DNA of 64,000 bases from Zoroaster sp. YZ-2022 (taxonomy: Eukaryota > Echinodermata > Asteroidea > Forcipulatida > Zoroasteridae). Positions 1 to 11,900 of the stretch are shown piece by piece. A program made the translations under genes and the position numbers. The notes under the pieces are model-generated. The model searched no databases and was not told where the DNA came from. It saw only the letters and a program-made list of their open reading frames with translations. The stretch is taken from positions 33,453,263 through 33,517,262 of the forward strand of contig CM055828.1 in the NCBI GenBank assembly GCA_029582265.1, read 5' to 3'. Each line of letters begins with the position of its first letter. Position 1 is the stretch's first letter.

Positions 1-757
1 CCGCTCGACCATGGCACTCTAAAGGAGTGCTCTCATTTCAGAGAAAAAGCGAAACATTGGGAATGCATTTCGTATGATTTGATAATTAACTCCACATTAA
101 GCTGAAACTTTCACGGCTCCCTTGTGTAATGTAGGCCTATCTTGATTCAAAGAGAGTCAGCTTACTCTTCAGTAACCACACTTGGTAGCTTACATGCACC
201 AGCGAGAAAGCCCATTAATCTGATAGTTTCAAAGAAAAGTTCATTCCTGACATAAGGAATAAGTAAATGGATGTACATGTAGCTATTAACTTAATATTCA
301 ATGACATTTGAAAGCGAGGTTGCCCCTGCAAACAGACAAAATTAGGCAGGTTACTATAAGGAGCATGTACAGGTACACAACCTTTTGTATTCAGGGAATA
401 AGACATAGCCTAAGATGGCTAACTCATAAACAAAGTGAATAGAAGCAGTTTTGCCCACATAACCTGTACCGGGGTAACCATCCCTTTAAGCTTTCGCCTA
501 GATCCTTCCATCAATCTATGAACATCAAATAAACCGTAGGTGTTACCTATAGGTGTTTGTACAACATCCAGTATCGTAAATTATTAAATTCCATAAGAAG
601 ACCATGCACGGAAGGGAATTTATATTATTAAAATCAGACGAATTCATGCCATGGGGAGGGGGGCGGGGGTGAAAAAGGAATCACTGTAAAGGAGTCATTG
701 TATAAATGCGTTGAGACATATTACCGTAAGTCTATGTGGAACGCGCTATATACGAAC

Positions 758-918
758 AAATTATAGGTAAAACTTGTAGCTTTGCATGGAGAAGATAAAT
801 AAGTAAGACTAATCGCGGTGACACCATGTGAAATTCTCTATTGATTAGTTCTGAAAAGAACTGGAGGTTACAGCTCGACGTTTCGATCAGTATGCTCTGA
901 TTGTCTTCAGGAGACAAA
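758..918 (-). repeat. Dispersed repeat with hammerhead-like core, copy 1
   Basis: Read on the minus strand, this copy carries CTGAAGA, a short hairpin (AATCAG, AGCATA, CTGATC), then GAAACGTC at 876-910, followed by the shared body (ccagttcttttcagaact, then cacatggtgtcaccgcg). Related copies lie at 6758-6800, 22955-23113, 43484-43612 and 60853-61006, with a core-less fragment at 20505-20580. The family identity is unknown to me. Confidence 0.75.
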
Positions 919-1333
919 TTATAATTATTTATTTCAGGTAGAACTATTATATAGCCCAGGTCTAACCTATATGATTTATTATTTCACATTAAAAAAAATA
1001 CAGTCACAAACGGCACGAGGTAGACTAAAAAAAAATTCTTACACAAGAAACATTATATGAAAGGACAAAACCAGTATGCCTATTAGTATTATATTATTTT
1101 ATTTAAATCCAATAGCGACTAATAAATCGGGTAAATGCAAGAAGCTATGTTTCACACATGCGAAGGGTCAATGTGAAGTCTCTATTCGTGGGGCATGGGG
1201 TCAGCTCTATAGGGGGTATATACCCCGCAAGATTTAGGGTTCTAGATGTTCTGGCCTCATGAGCTATATTTGGAAGAAAGGTGACTGTTCGAAAATGTTG
1301 TGTTTGAAGTGTTCTATCTCTCCCTTGACATGA

Positions 1334-1365
1334 AATACATTCGATCACAGGCGATCGAATGTATT
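1334..1365. repeat. Perfect 13-bp inverted repeat (hairpin)
   Basis: AATACATTCGATC at 1334-1346 is the exact reverse complement of 1353-1365, with a 6-base loop. No function is implied. It could be an element end or a chance hairpin. Confidence 0.7.
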
Positions 1366-4300
1366 ACTGTGCATGCATGTATCGGCTTTTGTCAGAAACC
1401 GTGCTCGAACTTTCATAGATTTGTCATCTACACTGTTCACACCAAATTAAGCTGAAACTTCCAATTAATGGAAGCGATGGAGCATTATATAGATTTTTAA
1501 ACAGATTCTACAATGGCCAAGACAGGCGTAACAAGACTCGTCTCTACTAGAACGAAACATAATCCGCATAATAAATATATAGTCCTTAATAAAATGAATA
1601 TGCAGAAGAAAAGTGAGATTGACAGTGAGGTTGGAAACACTGAAATTGGCGAAAGCCACCTGAAGATAAGACTCGATACCGCATGGTTCCAAAACAGAAC
1701 AACACCAATAACTTCACTGTATTCAACTGCATGCCTAGCTGGACTCAGTCGATTATAGCCCGTGACCATGCATCATATGCGTAGGAACACGGACCCTTGT
1801 GTCCGTGATGCACGCAAGAGTATACCTGATTTAGCCGGGAATCAGTCCAGGAATCAGTAAAGCCGATTTGTTTTAAACAAACCCGTTTCAATTGCTATTG
1901 GTTCGTGCACGACAAACACATTTTTGCTGTTTACTGGGAAAAACTGTCGCCAATCCATGGCCCCACCCCCTATAGTACATGACATGCGCTGAACCAGTCT
2001 CAATTTATGGCCCACGGGGGAAACGATTGTTCATTTGGCGCCAAAACTCATTTCCACCAACGCTGAATATTCTAGGCATGCACAGAAAGTACGACATTCT
2101 CGGACAAGGAGATGTGATGGAGTGATTGTTCAAATTTATATTAAATTTAAGTGCTTCAGTAATTATGGAGTGTGTGTACGAAGAGGCGCAGCATGGACTG
2201 TAATTTTACGCTTTTGAAGGGGATACTTAAACCCGTTAAAGTTTGTGTTCACGCATACTGAATTGATCAAAAAACACGCGGTGAATGCAAAAATATTGAA
2301 ACAAACATTTATTGTGAAAAAAGGCTTTACTTACAGTGTCTTACTTTGATATATTGCGAATTTCAACAGTTCGAACGTCAGAATAATGCTTGCCATGACC
2401 ACCCAGGTTGTTATAAATCTATGGCGGCCATCATATTGATTTTAAATGAATCGGGAGTCTGTACATCAAGGCGAGCTGAAAATGAGAGCTCAGGTGCACG
2501 ACCAAAATTAACACCATTTGTCATGTACTCCTTTCTCCCCTTCCTCTCAATCTTTCGCCGGATAATCAAACGGTCTACATGCGTCCACACATCATGCTTG
2601 GTCTTTCGATATATGATTATGCACGGAGAAGTTATAATTATCAGCAAGTCCTGTTCCAGTCATGTTATTGATAGTTGTAGTGGCAGCCAGGCTTGGATGA
2701 CCGTTGTCTTATTTTTTTTCTTAAAGAACGTGTTCCATCCAGGAAACATCGGCCGATTATTAAATTATTATATTTGTTTAATTCATCCCAGTACCCAACG
2801 CAGGGAACGCTAAAACAGAGATACCAGAAGCATCAGTGCGCGAAGCATTTGTTTTGTTCATATACAACCCTGTGTTTGGATGTTGTTGCTGTTTGTTGCG
2901 AATACTTGCTTGGTCAATTTGCCCTGGCAATGACGATTTTCAATCCCCCAGACCTTATTTTAAATCAAACAGTTTTTAATTATATCACTGTCTGCCTTGC
3001 GGGCTTTGTTTCAAGGACCGACCACTCTGCGCACACTCGCCCTGCTTGGGCATTCAAGTGAGTCTAATTCAAGAGTTATTACTTATCGGAGGCATGTCGC
3101 ATAATGCATAAACTTCAGCTGTACCGTGCTCTGGGCAACACTCGACCAATTCTTATGAATAACAGGCCTTTAATTAATTTCATACTAAACATGTAGTTTT
3201 ATGCATCGTATTAATGTCAGGATGACTTTTAAGGATAGGCCAACTTACACAATTCACGATGATACCAAGATGTTTGTTTGCGTGATATTATGCACATAAT
3301 TGATATCGATCTAATCAGTTAACAATGGATAAGGCCTGTATATCTTACGCAAAGACAGAGCAAATCACGAACGCAAACTTTTGATAGGCCATTGTACACA
3401 ATTATTAGTGTGTTATATAAACATCAGTATATCAGTGCTGCTATTACGTAATTACTACTTGCGAAACGCGTAACTTAGGCCTATATTCATTTTTATGAGC
3501 TTAATGAAATTATCACAACAAATTAAATGATAATACAAATTGCACAAATTGTATATCCCAGCATTTCAGAAACTAAAAATCCTAAACCCACCACTGAACT
3601 CAAAAAATCTCATTTTTAGAGTAAAATAATTAATTATTTTTAAATAGTTTTCTGTTTTGTTGTGAAACTTTTTTTAAAGTTTGGTATAAGAAATTGGTGC
3701 GTACGTCAAGTTCCGTTTAAGTTGAAATATAAAACCATGGAGAAAGGCACACCTTTATGGTTGACACCTTTATCTATGGTAAAACATGTAGGCCTATGGT
3801 TGACTCGGAGAGCGATATCATTTAAAAACGTTTGCGAAGAAATTTTGTATGCAGAAATATTTGTGTAGGCTATGTACGTTATGCTGAATTTGAATTTTGA
3901 TTAGCAAATAGTAAATTGTGTGTTTTGAGTAGCATATGCCTATTATTATGCGAGTTACTAGCGAAATCGTTCTTTGCCGAGTTCTCTATGATACCGGCTA
4001 CATTATGCAGCATTTATTGTTGAATCTGTATGTACCTTACTCCTTCGATTCAAATTTGCCCAAATGGTATAATTTTTACTGCTTCTTAATTCACATTGGC
4101 AAATGGTACTATATAGTTGTAACATTTTAATATCGGAAGTAGATTATGTACAATGTACCGGTACTCGAAAACAGCTCGTCACTTCTGCCTATAATTCGTT
4201 ACGTGATGAGCGTGTTATATCGTAGCAACGGAACGGATTCACCGGAGGGAAAGGTCTTTAGCAGCGGCCTTCAATCCGACGTCACGGTCCCATTAGATAA

Positions 4301-4915
4301 ATAATATACGGTCGCTCGTCCACGTGCAAACAATCATGGAAATGTCCAAATTATACATGTACAATAATTACAGACAATATTCAACAAACCTTGGTGTGTT
4401 TTTTTTTTTTATGTTAGAACGACTTTTATCTCAGGAACACTTAAGAAAGGTGAGCACTGGGACACATCTATGGTCACGTGCGGCACCCTTGGTCCGGACT
4501 GTCATCTGTTCGTATTTTATCACATTTCATAACGATTACCGTTAACATTTCCAATAGTAAAGTTCCTTTTTAAAATGGTATTTCAAACGAAACCACACTG
4601 AAATTGCATTTTCAGTCGGGGAAAATAATAACGTGAAGTCAATTTGTTGGAGTGGCTTTAAAGCAAGAACGAACACTAAAACAAACTCTGCAGAGTCTGC
4701 ATGTTTCTGACGAAACTTATTGTTATGTCATTTCCAAATCAAGTTCCAATATGCAATGTGACAATGTGTTATTTTTCGTTCAGAGTTTTATTTTGTTCAA
4801 AATGAATAACAATTGGCAGACAAATAATAATTTGCAGAAAAGTTATATATTTTGGAGTCTAGGCCCAAATAAATATAGAGTGAAGGTGCTTCGGTCGATT
4901 CATGGAGGTAGAATT

Positions 4916-5332
4916 CTACCTCCATGGTCGATTTAAGGCTGGGATGCCGAGTGCCGCGATCACCTTGAGAGACTTTACATAATCATTTTTATTTTCAGTC
5001 GATCCAGCATTTGTTATACATTGCTTCGGTAGATTAAAGCATTTACGTAAATAACGAGTGGCATGGAGGAACCAAGCGTCTGCTGTTTGGTAGACAGCCC
5101 AGCCTTTAATCCATCTTCCTTCCCGACTATTACGCTCGTAGTCTGCCTGCATGGTCGGGGAGACCAGCCGGGCACACACTGTCGTCGCCGGGCGTTTCTG
5201 CATGACAGCCAGTAATAATATCATCGACTGCTTCACTGAGTCACACGGAATCTGGAGCAAATCTACCCACGGGCGACTTGGGCGTACCACAGGAGCACAT
5301 GATGTTTTTGACTGGTCAATCTGAGAGGGCAT
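4916..5332 (-). CDS. Possible coding exon of an unrecognised gene
   Basis: A 138-codon open frame starts at an ATG at 5332 on the minus strand; an in-frame stop lies a short way upstream. Composition is more protein-like than its surroundings: GC-richer DNA, with stretches such as RPATTVCARLVSPTMQ and KGWAVYQTADAWFLHATRYL. A good splice donor (TATTTAC then gtaaat) occurs inside the frame near 5050, so the coding part may end there rather than at the frame's stop. Acceptor-like tttcag sequences lie upstream near 5410. I do not recognise the family. It could be a conserved exon of a neighbouring gene transcribed away from the channel gene, a decayed element ORF, or chance. No domain can be named. 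Confidence 0.3.
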   Translation of the reverse strand: MPSQIDQSKTSCAPVVRPSRPWVDLLQIPCDSVKQSMILLLAVMQKRPATTVCARLVSPTMQADYERNSREGRWIKGWAVYQTADAWFLHATRYLRKCFNLPKQCITNAGSTENKNDYVKSLKVIAALGIPALNRPWR

Positions 5333-8300
5333 CGGGAGATGCTGAGAGGTTGAGATGGGAACATTGACCCAAGCGCCGCTTCTTTTTTATCCTCGCGAGT
5401 CCACTTCACCTGAAATCTAAAAACAGATCGAAGTTAGGAACCATTAATTCGTGCAGTGCTTTTAAGACATAAATAAACGCAATCAATGAAAGACAAACCT
5501 TTTAATTAAAAAGTGAAATATGTCAAAATAACGACCCCCGTCTAGGTAAGGACATACACGATGCATGTGTCTTCACTGCCCCGATTTTAAGCAGAACAGA
5601 GCATGAACTGAGCGAGCCTAGTAAACGCTCGCGCGCTACGCCAACAACAGTTACTATAGCCAGGATTGGTTACTTCATGGTTACTTCATGGTTACTTCCA
5701 CACCACTAATATAGAACCAGTCCTCACACCTCCGTAATTAGGTCCAGTGAACCAAAACAACAATATTACACTTCATCCATGTCTCTTGGAGCCAACCTTG
5801 ATAAATTATTCTTACATATTGTTGTTGTCATGGAGATAATAATATTGCGTAATAATATTGCGTGGCTTGAGTATATTGTTATTTTCATATATTTGTCCTA
5901 CATTATGATGGCGTCATTGTTAAAGTTTGAAGTCGACAGTTGAAATGTGCCGCGCTGTGCATGTCAAAATAATAAAACACATTGGATCCAATTTCTTCCT
6001 CCCGTGTGGAACTATATAAAAAAGCCACGCCCACTTTGTTTAAGTATTCCGTTATTTAAATTAAAGCCAACATTTATCCAATTGGAGTATTCATTTACTA
6101 ATTTGCAAGTTGATTAAATACGTCATAGGATCGACAATTAATGAATGTCACGCAATCAAAAGGGCCAGGGCTGGTCGTGATAATGGTGGTGGAGGTCGTG
6201 TTGTGCCACCTGCACCGTGCTAGTATTATTTAGTCTGAAAAATTGTTAACGTCCTTACTGTACCCGTTGACGTTTTTCCGAGTCATGTGACTCAAAGAGT
6301 GAGATGAGGATCATTTAGAGCAGGAAACTGCAGCAGATAGATCGTGCAAACTGTATCGTCTGTAACGTTAAGTGTAACGTAATAATATCTGTGCCGTCAA
6401 AAACTCAATTTATTTAATGTGCAATATTCTGAACCAAATGCATATCGACGGGTACGTGTATTTAATTTGACGCACTTATCTTTTGCCAGCTAGCTTCCAT
6501 CTCCCTCCTCCCGACGCAAAGCGATTAACTAACCTATGACGTACACGTATTATTAGTTGCATAAACTTGTCTAGGTCTTTTGTGCTTCCTGATACAAAAA
6601 GCAGAATCATTTGGAAATTCGACCGTTTACTGCAATACTGGAAAATGTGAGTAGGCTAGGCCTAACCTTATGCAGTCATTTCGTTAGTCATGTTAGTTCG
6701 GGATTTTGTCCAGTTACGTATCGATGCAAATTTTGAATGTCTGTTTAAATTCACATCACTTCAGAGGTTTCGTTCAGTGTGCTCTGATCGTCTTCAGGAA
6801 AATTATGTAGGCTTAAAATGGTAAAATGCCTGTAAATGTTATGCATCTAGTAATGTTGTCCATACTTAATAAAAATCAAGAGATTATATAGAAACCAACC
6901 TGTGAAAGTTTCAGCGTATTTATGTCAACAAGAAAATAGTAAAAATGCATTCAGCTGTTTTCATTTTTAGACAAACAAACATTTGCAAAATAATTTGATT
7001 AATTTAAAGAAAATAAATTATAGCACCTCTGACAGAATTTTTTTTTTTTTTTGGGGGGGGGGATTTTTTATACCATTATCAATTTTACATCAAGTTAGTT
7101 TCATGCAAATCTGTGATCATTTATGTTTTTCATGAAAAACCAATAGTGGCTTTAACTTTCACTTGTTGGTTGTTTAATGTACGTATGTAAATCCTTCATT
7201 CAAAAGGTTTTAAGCATACTTGTAACTTAGGCAGTTTTGCCAACATTGCCAATGTTGTAACTTACGTTTAAATAAGTACTTAGATCATTCATAGTGCTAA
7301 AGGTTTATCCTGTTTACAGGTATAGATCTTGACTGATCTGGACTGATAATAAGCTCATTGTATACAAAAATAAACAAAACGAAGGTCCTCCACTGTTCAA
7401 CATCGTTACTTCTAGTGTAGAATATGAGAATATCAGGCCATATAAAAAAAAATTAAAAAATGTGTCACCAACTACCTTAATGCTGGTATTTAAATTTTTT
7501 ATCTTAATTTACAAGATGTTAACTGAAGTGAGAATTTTAATAAGATAACATTGGAATTAGATACGACTTGCATTTAACCTAGTTCTCAATTCAGTAGTGT
7601 ATGAGCACATGTGGCCCATTTTCATAAGCGCATTGTAGCGTTCCTGAGCTAGTTCGTCATATGGAAGCAGGTGTCTATGAGATAAATTTATTGCAATGGA
7701 ATTCATCGGATACCAGATGGCCCATTTCTGTATATGTATGATATTATAGTCAGCACAGCGTCCCAAAAGGAAACATTACACCAACTGTTTAAAGGTTTGA
7801 TCATGCAGAGGAAGATATCAATATAAAAACCTCGCCGGCTTTGTTTGGTATATTTATAGAAGCACATTGACAGAAAATACTTGGAGCAATAAGTTGTTGC
7901 CAGGCAACTTTTTATTAATTGTACATTTTCTCTGAAATTACAGCAATTCAGACCTTTACCAACTTCACACTAAATTACATGTACATGTAGCTTTGGAAAA
8001 TAATTTTATTATTTTGGAATCGGGTAATTACCAATGTTGTGCCTTCCCGTTCGGGCAAGCAACACCAAGGAAGCTGAATGTAGCTTGCATGCAGGCAAGA
8101 TTGAAAACAAAAATAAGCAACGAGACAAAGCAGAGGGCAAACTTCCTGAGCACATAATAGATATGCTTAGCAAAAATAATATACCAAATTGTCATGTAAT
8201 GCATATATTGCTTTTGGCAGGTTCTCAGCAAATTTTTCTATGTAGGTAAATTTACTGAGCCATATTTTGTGTTTAGTAGCTCTATGAAACTAGGCCCAGG

Positions 8301-8894
8301 TAACAATTGAACAAGAAAAAATTCCTTGGAAGCTAACACACTATCAAAAACCAGTGTGGCAAGTTTGTTTGGCAAGCAAGAACAGACACTATAAACAATT
8401 AAACAAGCAAGCAACCAAACTGTGAAGCAAGCCCGATACCGACACACGCAAACAACTTCAAAATCAAGCGATTGCTTGCAGGCAGGCAGGGTTTCCAGTG
8501 GGGGAAAAATTCACTTACAAGTGTATTTTATTTTGAGATCGAGGTCACATTACATCATCACAATGCCCCCGGGTGATTGGACGAGTGAATTGTGACTGAA
8601 TTGCAAGGAGTCTGTCGTCGTCTCTAATTGATTTTTTTGTTGTACCATCCTCGGATATTTCATTACAAATGAATCAACATATTCCAGCAGCCATTCATTG
8701 TAAACGCGGTGCCAACTAAATACCACACAGATACATGTCAATTTATGAATTCATCATGCTGGCTACAATAAAAAAAAAAATTCCCTGCTATTTCAGCATA
8801 TTATATTCCCAAGCTAAGTTTTTATATTTATTTGTTTAATAAGATATCATTTTGTGGAGTACAGGGACAAACAAAAGTGTGCCTCATTTGCCAG
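5333..8894. other. Gene-less stretch with repeat fragments
   Basis: No gene is seen. The part around 5550-5650 is locally GC- and CpG-richer and could be promoter-like, but nothing proves it. It holds a short tandem repeat (ggttacttcat, about three copies at 5667-5702), a minus-strand hammerhead-like core at 6763-6797, and an old copy of the long 'cctgtgaaagtttcagc' repeat at about 6830-7265. A related copy ending in 'accaatgttgtgccttccc' lies near 7860-8050. Confidence 0.55.
6758..6800 (-). repeat. Hammerhead-like repeat, core fragment
   Basis: The minus strand reads CTGAAGA, then the hairpin halves GATCAG and CTGAAC, then GAAACCTC. The second hairpin half and the GTC trinucleotide are mutated compared with the other copies, so this looks like an old fragment. 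Confidence 0.6.
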
Positions 8895-8970
8895 GGGGAA
8901 TGTTTTTCAATGTTGAATCCAAGAAGGCAAAACAAGAGGCATATGATTGGGCTGGGTGTTTTGTCTCAAA
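8895..8970 (+). CDS. slo: Tentative exon: S0-S1 linker of the Slo channel
   Basis: The frame after the acceptor tttgccag reads [19 protein letters not shown] and is followed by the donor gtaaat. The DWAG motif, with basic and acidic residues before it, matches the cytoplasmic S0-S1 linker that is highly conserved in Slo1 (KDWAG in BK). It lies on the correct strand, about 0.75 kb before the S1 exon. Two problems remain. The exon ends with two bases of a codon, and joining it directly to the S1 exon would create a stop. The family's QTxTGR segment is also absent. A small exon of length 3n+1 between 8971 and 9728 would fix both, but I could not find a convincing one. Confidence 0.55.
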
Positions 8971-11900
8971 GTAAATTAAGAGAAGATCTTCAAGACATTT
9001 TTTCTTTTGATGCCGGGGGAAAGATTCAGTTTGGAAGTAGGAGGAATATTGCAAAAAGGGAATAGGGGCGGGCCGCGGGCACACATAAGTTACATGTATG
9101 TGGAGAATGCACACATGTACATGTTTACCCCTAGTTTCGTCAGTGGTTGTATGTGAACCCATACATTATCAGTTTACCCACAATACAAAAACAATGGTCA
9201 CAGAATTACATGTACATCAAATTTACTGTTAGCCCCCCCCCAAAAAAAAACAACAACAAACAAACAAACATCTGGTTTCTTGTATCCGCGCACATCGCCT
9301 CAAGACCTGGGCGTCAGCATTTTTAGTTTTCTTTTCTACGCATCCATTGTGAACATTGAGGGGATGAAATTAGGCCAGTGCGAAGCCAAAACGGAGTGGG
9401 GTCTGGGGCCTGCTCAAGGGCCCCGGAAGCCTTAGGTTCGCAGCTGCTCTGTGATGCAATCCGGGGCATACTTTGAAACATAAACTCATGAAGAATTATG
9501 AAGTGTCCTAATCTGTTTTTAAAGAGTACAGAGAATCGATGAAAACACATTGCAGAATTCTGTAATACATGTGGGGAAAATTGGGGGAGAGGGGATTGCA
9601 TTGGTCATTCCTTCTCCCTGGATTTGAGCTCTTGCTTTTTATTTGTTTCAATGTGATTAAATAAAATATCTATATGACCACTTCAGTAATACATGCCCTG
9701 ATCTATGTTCTCTTATTTGATATTGCAGTTAATAACGTACTTCTCCATTAGCATGGTATCCTATGCAATATATGTTCTGGACACAAGCAAGTAAGTATTC
9801 TCATTAGTTTACCTGTCTTCATGTCTGTTTGTCTTCTAACCTGTTGTATGTTGTCCCTGCTTGGTTTTTCTGGCCTACCAGACTGTCTGTCTGTCTGTCG
9901 GGCTGTCTGTCTCTCTGTCTGTCTCTCTGTCTGTCAGTCAGTCAGTCAGTCAGTCAGTCAGTCTCTTTATAGGTCTGCCTTGGAAGGGAATTATATAAAG
10001 AGAAATGAGGAAAGGTCACTGCAGCAAGGACAGCTTTGACTAAACCTATAGCTTAACCCTCCTACTGTTTGACCATTTGAAACCATTGAAAATTTCCACT
10101 TACCAAAATGCCCATTGGTTTTGTACACACATGGCGATACCATTTTGGTAGCAAGCTTTACTACCATTCAAATCCATTCAAATCCATTCAAATGCATAGA
10201 GGGTCCATTGATTCACCACTTAGAAGTATCCAAACAAGGTTTTGTATTAGCTGTACTACCATTTGGAAAGATCCAAACAAGGTTTTGTATTAGCTGACCT
10301 ACCATTCAAAACCATTTGGGGGATGTGTATAATGGCATTTTTTGTAGGGTTCAGACAGCCATTAACCCCATTTTGGTGAGTTGTGATCAACCTGTAATAA
10401 TTACAGTATTCATGTCATTAAATTTGTTTTGTTTGGGTATGGTTGCCATAGCGCTCGCAAGTTTCATGAGGCTATGATTCCGACTAAATGTTCCATCGGT
10501 GGAAGCACAACTGTATCTTTTGATTATGTTATTAAACATGCTTTTGTCATTTTATTATAATTATATACAGACATGGATGTAAAGTTAACCTGGTGTAGGC
10601 CTACCCAAGAATGTTTGGTTTTTAGCTGGCATATCCAGCAATTTGTAGGGTCTGGTGTACCCGCTGTTGTAAGGGTCTGGTGTACCTGCTGTTGTAAGGG
10701 TCTGGTGTACCCGCTTTTAAGGGTCTGGTGTACCTGCTTTTTGGGTCTGGTGTACCCGCCGTTTTTGTGCTTAGTGACCGGTTTGCCCAAACAAATGGTA
10801 TCCTGCACAAAATAAAAACAGTTGTTTTGACTGTGGCATGAATTCATTCAACCTGCGTCTTTCTTTGTTTTATTGGAGTCTGAGTATAATGTACAGTTAT
10901 TTCACCATTCAAAACCACAAAAGCGAATGGTTTCAAATGGTGGATCAACTTATATGAAAAAGGTACCAGAAGTAGGAGGGTTAATGATTTTATACTTGGC
11001 TTTGGTAATTACCTAGGCCAAATTTCAATGGAGCTGTTAAGCAGAGAATTAACAGACATTAAAACCCTCCTACACATGGAGGCCACTCTGATCCACAAAA
11101 TTCTGCTCTTGAGCAACTTTCAGTACATACATGTACAAGCCTGCTGTCCTTTCCAAGTAATCTTACAAAATCAACTGTGTGCTACCCAAGGCCACTGTAA
11201 ATGTTTGAACATATTAGTATGGCCTACAATGTATTGATGGGAGACCACTTGACCCTGCAATCTCAGTGGTGTGACAGTGCACAGAAGGGTAACCATATAG
11301 GAGGCCACTGGCTTGGAGTGGCCTGAATGGGTTGTTTCAAAAATTGCACTGATTGTAGGAGGGTTAAGCAAAATAAAACAGACTACCAGCCAAAATGCAT
11401 ACAGCTTGTGTGAAATTTTGCCTGGTAAGCAATTTGATCTGCTAAGCAGCTCTATGGAATTCGCCCCGATTGCAACATTACTGAATTGTAATATAACAAA
11501 TCCTTAAGATGTGAAGTTGGTGATGGTACCAAACATCATGAGAAATTATTTCATCTGTAATTTTTGAGCACTGCTATTTTACATCAGAAAAGGAAACAAG
11601 TGCTTTAAAATAATCATGTGCTAAAAATAATCATGAGAAGTATATATACTACTCAAAACAATTTAGGAAACACCGGAATAATCTCAGTTAAAGCAAGATC
11701 ATTTATTTCAGATAAACACAATGTTTCACAGAATTGATGAGAAACAACTGCACAATGAAACAGATGATAAAGGATGCATGTAGTGATTACACATTTCATG
11801 ACATGACTACTGAAAGAGAGAGGGGGTTGGAAATGAAAATCCCGGTTCATGGAACATTTCAATAACGGGTGTGACCACCTCTTGTAGTAAATCCAGTGTT

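Larger units (their letters stand above)
1..4915. other. Gene-less AT-rich flank with repeat fragments
   Basis: I see no supportable gene here. The open frames are short and look random in composition, and none resembles a known family. Visible pieces are a fragment of the abundant 'tatcttgattcaaagaga' repeat near 140-165, a minus-strand copy of the hammerhead-like repeat (listed separately) and a small perfect hairpin at 1334-1365. GC content rises around 4180-4330. If the channel gene's first exon lies in this region, I could not recognise it. Confidence 0.6.

Noticed and set aside
2346..3061. Two open frames of 155 and 122 codons on the + strand
   Set aside because: No family resemblance, no convincing splice sites in phase and a composition typical of random AT-rich DNA.
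9383..9404. Candidate microexon between the DWAG exon and S1
   Set aside because: tgcgaagccaaaacggagtggg has the correct length class, but its donor is weak and the peptide (AKPKRSG) lacks the conserved QTxTGR pattern.
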